Shown one piece after another: positions 61,137-64,000 of a stretch of DNA of 64,000 nt; the first letter of the stretch is position 1; every line of letters begins with the position of its first letter. Source of the stretch: Gammaproteobacteria bacterium (lineage in GTDB: Bacteria > Pseudomonadota > Gammaproteobacteria > Pseudomonadales > Pseudohongiellaceae); the NCBI GenBank assembly GCA_041395725.1, contig JAWKZW010000001.1, positions 682,001 through 746,000 of the forward strand, read 5' to 3'. The position numbers and the translations under genes are program-made. The notes under the pieces were generated by a model. The model saw nothing but the letters and a program-made list of their open reading frames with translations, was not told the DNA's origin and searched no databases.

Positions 61137-62348
61137 TCAACGTCCCCTTCCGCTCGTAGTCAGTCGCGAGCGATCTACTGAGTTGTTGCTGCCAGGTGCC
61201 GGCAGGTACGGTGCCAGGCGCGTGGCCAGATCCTGCAGTTCACGGGTAGTAGTCGGTAACGCTGTACCACCCACGTTATTTGCACCCTGTTCCATAATCT
61301 TGTCCAGCGGCAGGTACATCATGTTATTGCCACCTTCAATGTCAACCATGATCTTACTGGCACTGGCCATCACGTCCTCGATAGCCTCGATGTAAAGGCG
61401 TTCACGGGTGACTTCCGGTGCCTTGCGGTACTCGGTCAGCAGCTGATTGAAACGCGAAGCGTCACCCTGAGCCTCGGCAATGACTTCCTGCTTGTAGCCG
61501 TTCGCCTGCTCGATGGCCCGCTGAGCATCACCACGCGCTTCCGGGATTACCTGAGCGGAGTACTGCTGGGCCTGATTCTGCACTCTTTGTTCATCTTCCC
61601 GGGCTCTGATCACATCGTCAAAAGCCGCCCTGACGGCATCGGGAGGTTGGGCATCGGTGACATTCACCTGACTGATTAATATGCCGGTCTGGTAGACATT
61701 CATGTAGTCCTGCAGGCGCTGTTCCACATTGTCGGCGACAGCAGCACGACCTGTGGTCAGAATCTGATCCATGAAGTTCTCGCCTACTATGTGCCGGATC
61801 GCCGATTCGGACGCATTGCGCAGACTCAGCTCGGGATCCTGCACGGCAATAACATAGCTCTTGGGGTCCTCGATTCGGTACTGTACGGTAACGGTGAGGT
61901 TGATGATGTTTTCATCGGTCGTCAGCATGTCATTGACAAACTGGCGGCTGTTAAGCCTCTGCACGTTGACCTTGGTCACCTCGTCAATGATCGGGGGATT
62001 CCAGTGAAGACCAGGAAGCACCACCGCCTCGCGCACGCGCCCGAACCGCAGCACCACACCCCGCTCCGCTTCATCGACGGTGTAAAAACCCATAAAGGCC
62101 CACACCACCACCACCGCAAGAATCAGTCCGCCAAGCATCCCGGCATTCAGTTTGGCGCTGCCGCCACCCGACCCGGAGCCTGAACCGCCGGATGATTTGC
62201 CGGATCCACCAAACAGAGAATTGATTTTCTTGGTCAGATTCTTGACGACCTCATCGATATCAGGGGGTCCGTCGTTACCACCACGACGACCTCCACCCCC
62301 CCAGGGGTCTTTGTTGTCGCCGTTGTTCCCAGGTTCATTCCAAGCCAT
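61137..62348 (-). CDS. hflK: HflK, SPFH-domain partner of HflC
   Basis: 403 aa from ATG 62348 (GGAG five nt upstream); the frame is open to 62426. Gly-rich start MAWNEPGNNGDNKDPWGGGG, membrane helix GLILAVVVVWAFMGFYTVDE, SPFH domain with RGVVLRFGRVREAVVLPGLH and the conserved RNASESAIRHIVGENFMDQI. Operon with hflC. Confidence 0.95.
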   Translation of the reverse strand: MAWNEPGNNGDNKDPWGGGGRRGGNDGPPDIDEVVKNLTKKINSLFGGSGKSSGGSGSGSGGGSAKLNAGMLGGLILAVVVVWAFMGFYTVDEAERGVVLRFGRVREAVVLPGLHWNPPIIDEVTKVNVQRLNSRQFVNDMLTTDENIINLTVTVQYRIEDPKSYVIAVQDPELSLRNASESAIRHIVGENFMDQILTTGRAAVADNVEQRLQDYMNVYQTGILISQVNVTDAQPPDAVRAAFDDVIRAREDEQRVQNQAQQYSAQVIPEARGDAQRAIEQANGYKQEVIAEAQGDASRFNQLLTEYRKAPEVTRERLYIEAIEDVMASASKIMVDIEGGNNMMYLPLDKIMEQGANNVGGTALPTTTRELQDLATRLAPYLPAPGSNNSVDRSRLTTSGRGR

Positions 62349-62499
62349 TCGCTTCTCCAAAGCTATTCGGTTGCAGGAGCGTGATTTTAACGAATAATCA
62401 GGTTTTAACCCAGCCTTTACGGCCAAATGCGGGTGTGAACCGGATTATCGCTTACGCCCTTGAGTTACTCTCAGTCCAGCCAATGAAACCCTTGCCGGA

Positions 62500-63831
62500 T
62501 CAATTGACATGCAGTGCCGGTTCGACTGTGGGTACCGGCTTCCCCAACTGGTAATCGGACTCTGACTGCAGCCCCTCTTCCTCAAGGATTCTCAGTAAAT
62601 TACTACGCGCCAGCCTGACTTTCAGATGAAACTGGCCGTTCTCGTCCACCGCCTCGTCCTGTACCGCGCCTCTGGCATACAGCTTACTGCGCAAACGCGC
62701 ATGGGCGGGCTGCAGCACCAGATCCTGCTGCACCAGTTCGCCGGACAACAGTTCACTGACGGCCGTCAGCAACAGCTCAATACCCTCGCCAGTCCGGGCG
62801 GATAACCACACCCGCCAGGGTCTTCCCTCGGCATCTCTGTCGATGGCGGGAGCGCAGTTCTCCAGCAGATCGATTTTATTGAACACCTGCAGAATCGGCG
62901 CATCGGCAGCACCGATCTCGGCCAGAACATCTTCGACTTCCCGGATCAGCATATCGTGTGATTCATTGGCCGAATCTACAACATGTAGTAGCAGATCAGC
63001 CTGTGAAGTCTCCTCCAGGGTGGCGCGGAAAGCTTCCACCAGCTGGTGCGGGAGGTGGCTGATAAAGCCCACGGTGTCTGCAAATACAACATTGCCGAAA
63101 GACGGAACTATAATCGACCTGAGGGTGGAGTCCAGAGTCGCAAAAAGCTGATCCGCGGCATAGGTTTCGGCACTGGTCAATCTGTTGAACAGGGTCGACT
63201 TGCCGGCATTGGTATAGCCGACCAGCGACACGGTCGGCACTTCAGCCCGGCTCCGGGACCGTCTGCCCTGGTTGCGCTGAGCGCGAACCCGCTCCAGGCT
63301 TTTGTTGATGGCCTTGATGCGCTGGCGCAGCATACGCTGGTCCAGTTCCAGCTGAGTCTCACCCGCTCCACGCAGGCCGATACCGCCCTTCTGTCTGTCC
63401 AGGTGGGTCCAGCCACGTTTCAGCCGGGTACTCATATGCTGCAACTGCGCGAGTTCTACCTGCAATTTACCTTCATGGCTGCGGGCTCGCTGGGCAAAGA
63501 TGTCGAGAATCAGGCCGGTGCGGTCAAGTACGCGACATTTCAGGTGCCGTTCCAGGTTGCGTTCCTGGCTCGGAGACAGGGTATGGTTGAAAATGACCAG
63601 CTCGGCGTCGCAACCCGCCACTGCGTCCGCGATTTCCTGCAGCTTGCCGGTCCCGACGAAAAAACTGGGTGAGGGTTGTTTGCGACTTCCGGTGATGAAA
63701 GCTGCCGGATCACCTCCGGCAGATAGCACCAGCTCTTCAAATTCCTGAGGATCTTCCTGATCGCGTTCTGAATCAATAGAGATATGAACCAGAATGGCGA
63801 CTTCACCTGTATCAGGGCGCTCGAAAAACAA
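62500..63831 (-). CDS. hflX: HflX ribosome-associated GTPase
   Basis: 443 aa. N-terminal glycine-rich-linked domain with HMSTRLKRGWTHLDRQKGGI-like segment and QLELDQRMLRQRI; GTPase motifs GYTNAGKSTLFN (G1), DTVGFISHLP (G3) and NKIDLL (G4). Ribosome-splitting/rescue GTPase. Start TTG 63831, with AGAGG eight nt upstream; begins MFFERPDTGEVAILVHI as in the family. Fourteen bp behind hfq. Confidence 0.95.
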   Translation of the reverse strand: MFFERPDTGEVAILVHISIDSERDQEDPQEFEELVLSAGGDPAAFITGSRKQPSPSFFVGTGKLQEIADAVAGCDAELVIFNHTLSPSQERNLERHLKCRVLDRTGLILDIFAQRARSHEGKLQVELAQLQHMSTRLKRGWTHLDRQKGGIGLRGAGETQLELDQRMLRQRIKAINKSLERVRAQRNQGRRSRSRAEVPTVSLVGYTNAGKSTLFNRLTSAETYAADQLFATLDSTLRSIIVPSFGNVVFADTVGFISHLPHQLVEAFRATLEETSQADLLLHVVDSANESHDMLIREVEDVLAEIGAADAPILQVFNKIDLLENCAPAIDRDAEGRPWRVWLSARTGEGIELLLTAVSELLSGELVQQDLVLQPAHARLRSKLYARGAVQDEAVDENGQFHLKVRLARSNLLRILEEEGLQSESDYQLGKPVPTVEPALHVN

Positions 63832-63845
63832 TAAGTTACCTCTTC

Positions 63846-64000
63846 TCAGGCGGTATTGCCGAAGTTTTCATCGGGCTCAACGCCGCCAGCCTGTTCGGTT
63901 TGTCCAGGGGTGGGAATCCTGACTGTACGGGCCGGGACTACTGTTGATATGGCGTGCTTGTACACCATCTGGTTAACAGCGTTCTTCAATACAATGACAA
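63846..64000 (-). CDS. hfq: Hfq RNA chaperone (5' end off window)
   Basis: C-terminal 51 codons. The Sm2 motif VLKNAVNQMVYKHAISTVVP is diagnostic, followed by a tail ARTVRIPTPGQTEQAGGVEP and DENFGNTA. The N-terminal part, including the Sm1 motif, lies to the right of the window. First gene of the hfq-hflX block on the minus strand. Confidence 0.95.
   Translation of the reverse strand, partial: VIVLKNAVNQMVYKHAISTVVPARTVRIPTPGQTEQAGGVEPDENFGNTA

Overview
The window looks like a gammaproteobacterial chromosome segment, probably marine, of uncertain order. It has two parts. Positions 1 to about 46.39 kb form an AT-richer heavy-metal resistance island. Positions about 46.39 to 64 kb are GC-richer core chromosome ending in the typical gammaproteobacterial block hfq-hflX-hflK-hflC-DUF2065-hisZ-purA on the minus strand. 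The junction carries a 24-bp copy of a tRNA-Leu 3' end (46366-46389), most simply read as one attachment site of an integrated island whose other end and integrase lie left of the window.

Island, left part (0-16 kb): a CusA/CusB/CusC-type copper/silver efflux operon on the minus strand, with cusA cut by the window edge and cusB showing an A9 frame break at its start codon. It is divergent from a CusR/CusS-CopR/CopS two-component pair, followed by the multicopper oxidase CopA, outer-membrane CopB and an NTF2-like protein. Perfect or near-perfect ATTACA-N4-TGTAAT operators lie in front of both transcription units. Small accessory genes follow (Cys-less HMA-like protein, a nonsense-interrupted Met-rich protein, GNAT, FdxA, an APC permease, membrane proteins).

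Island, middle (16-38 kb): a GDCCVxC-type protein, a Hg-type MerR, a first thioredoxin-fused HMA protein, a CzcCBA/CDF zinc-cadmium-cobalt block, an HMA-CDF fusion, a TonB receptor/PepSY pair, and a second complete CusCBA operon whose CusB has a tandemly duplicated CusF-like domain.

Island, right part (38-46 kb): NHL fragment, YnfA, a second copy of the thioredoxin-fused HMA protein, MerR, and merT-merP-merF-merA. An intact IS21-family element with a 6-bp target duplication then sits inside an older IS1380-like transposase remnant.

The most important observation is that the two paralogous periplasmic HMA-thioredoxin proteins (17947-18654 minus, 39592-40290 plus) each contain two in-frame TGA codons exactly where the metal-binding CxxC of an HMA domain should be (T-U-x-S-U-P). 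The same hairpin with a GUC apical loop follows 23 nt behind the second TGA in both. I read these as selenoproteins with a U-x-x-U metal site. Each is encoded convergently with, and overlapping by 15 bp, a three-cysteine Hg-type MerR. Both have MerR-type promoters with the same CCTRTA-N5-TACAGG dyad as the merT promoter. This is a duplicated, apparently mercury-responsive selenoprotein module; conventional gene callers would truncate both genes to their C-terminal part. Sec machinery (selA, selB, selC, selD) is not in the window.

Core part: an LPS glycosyltransferase, a dihydrolipoamide dehydrogenase-like flavoprotein, a fused CofG-CofH (FbiC) deazaflavin synthase, an NAD-dependent epimerase, two membrane/lipid genes, a CopC-like lipoprotein, a REP-associated Y1 transposase with hairpins and several unexplained repeats, then purA/hisZ/hflKC/hflX/hfq.
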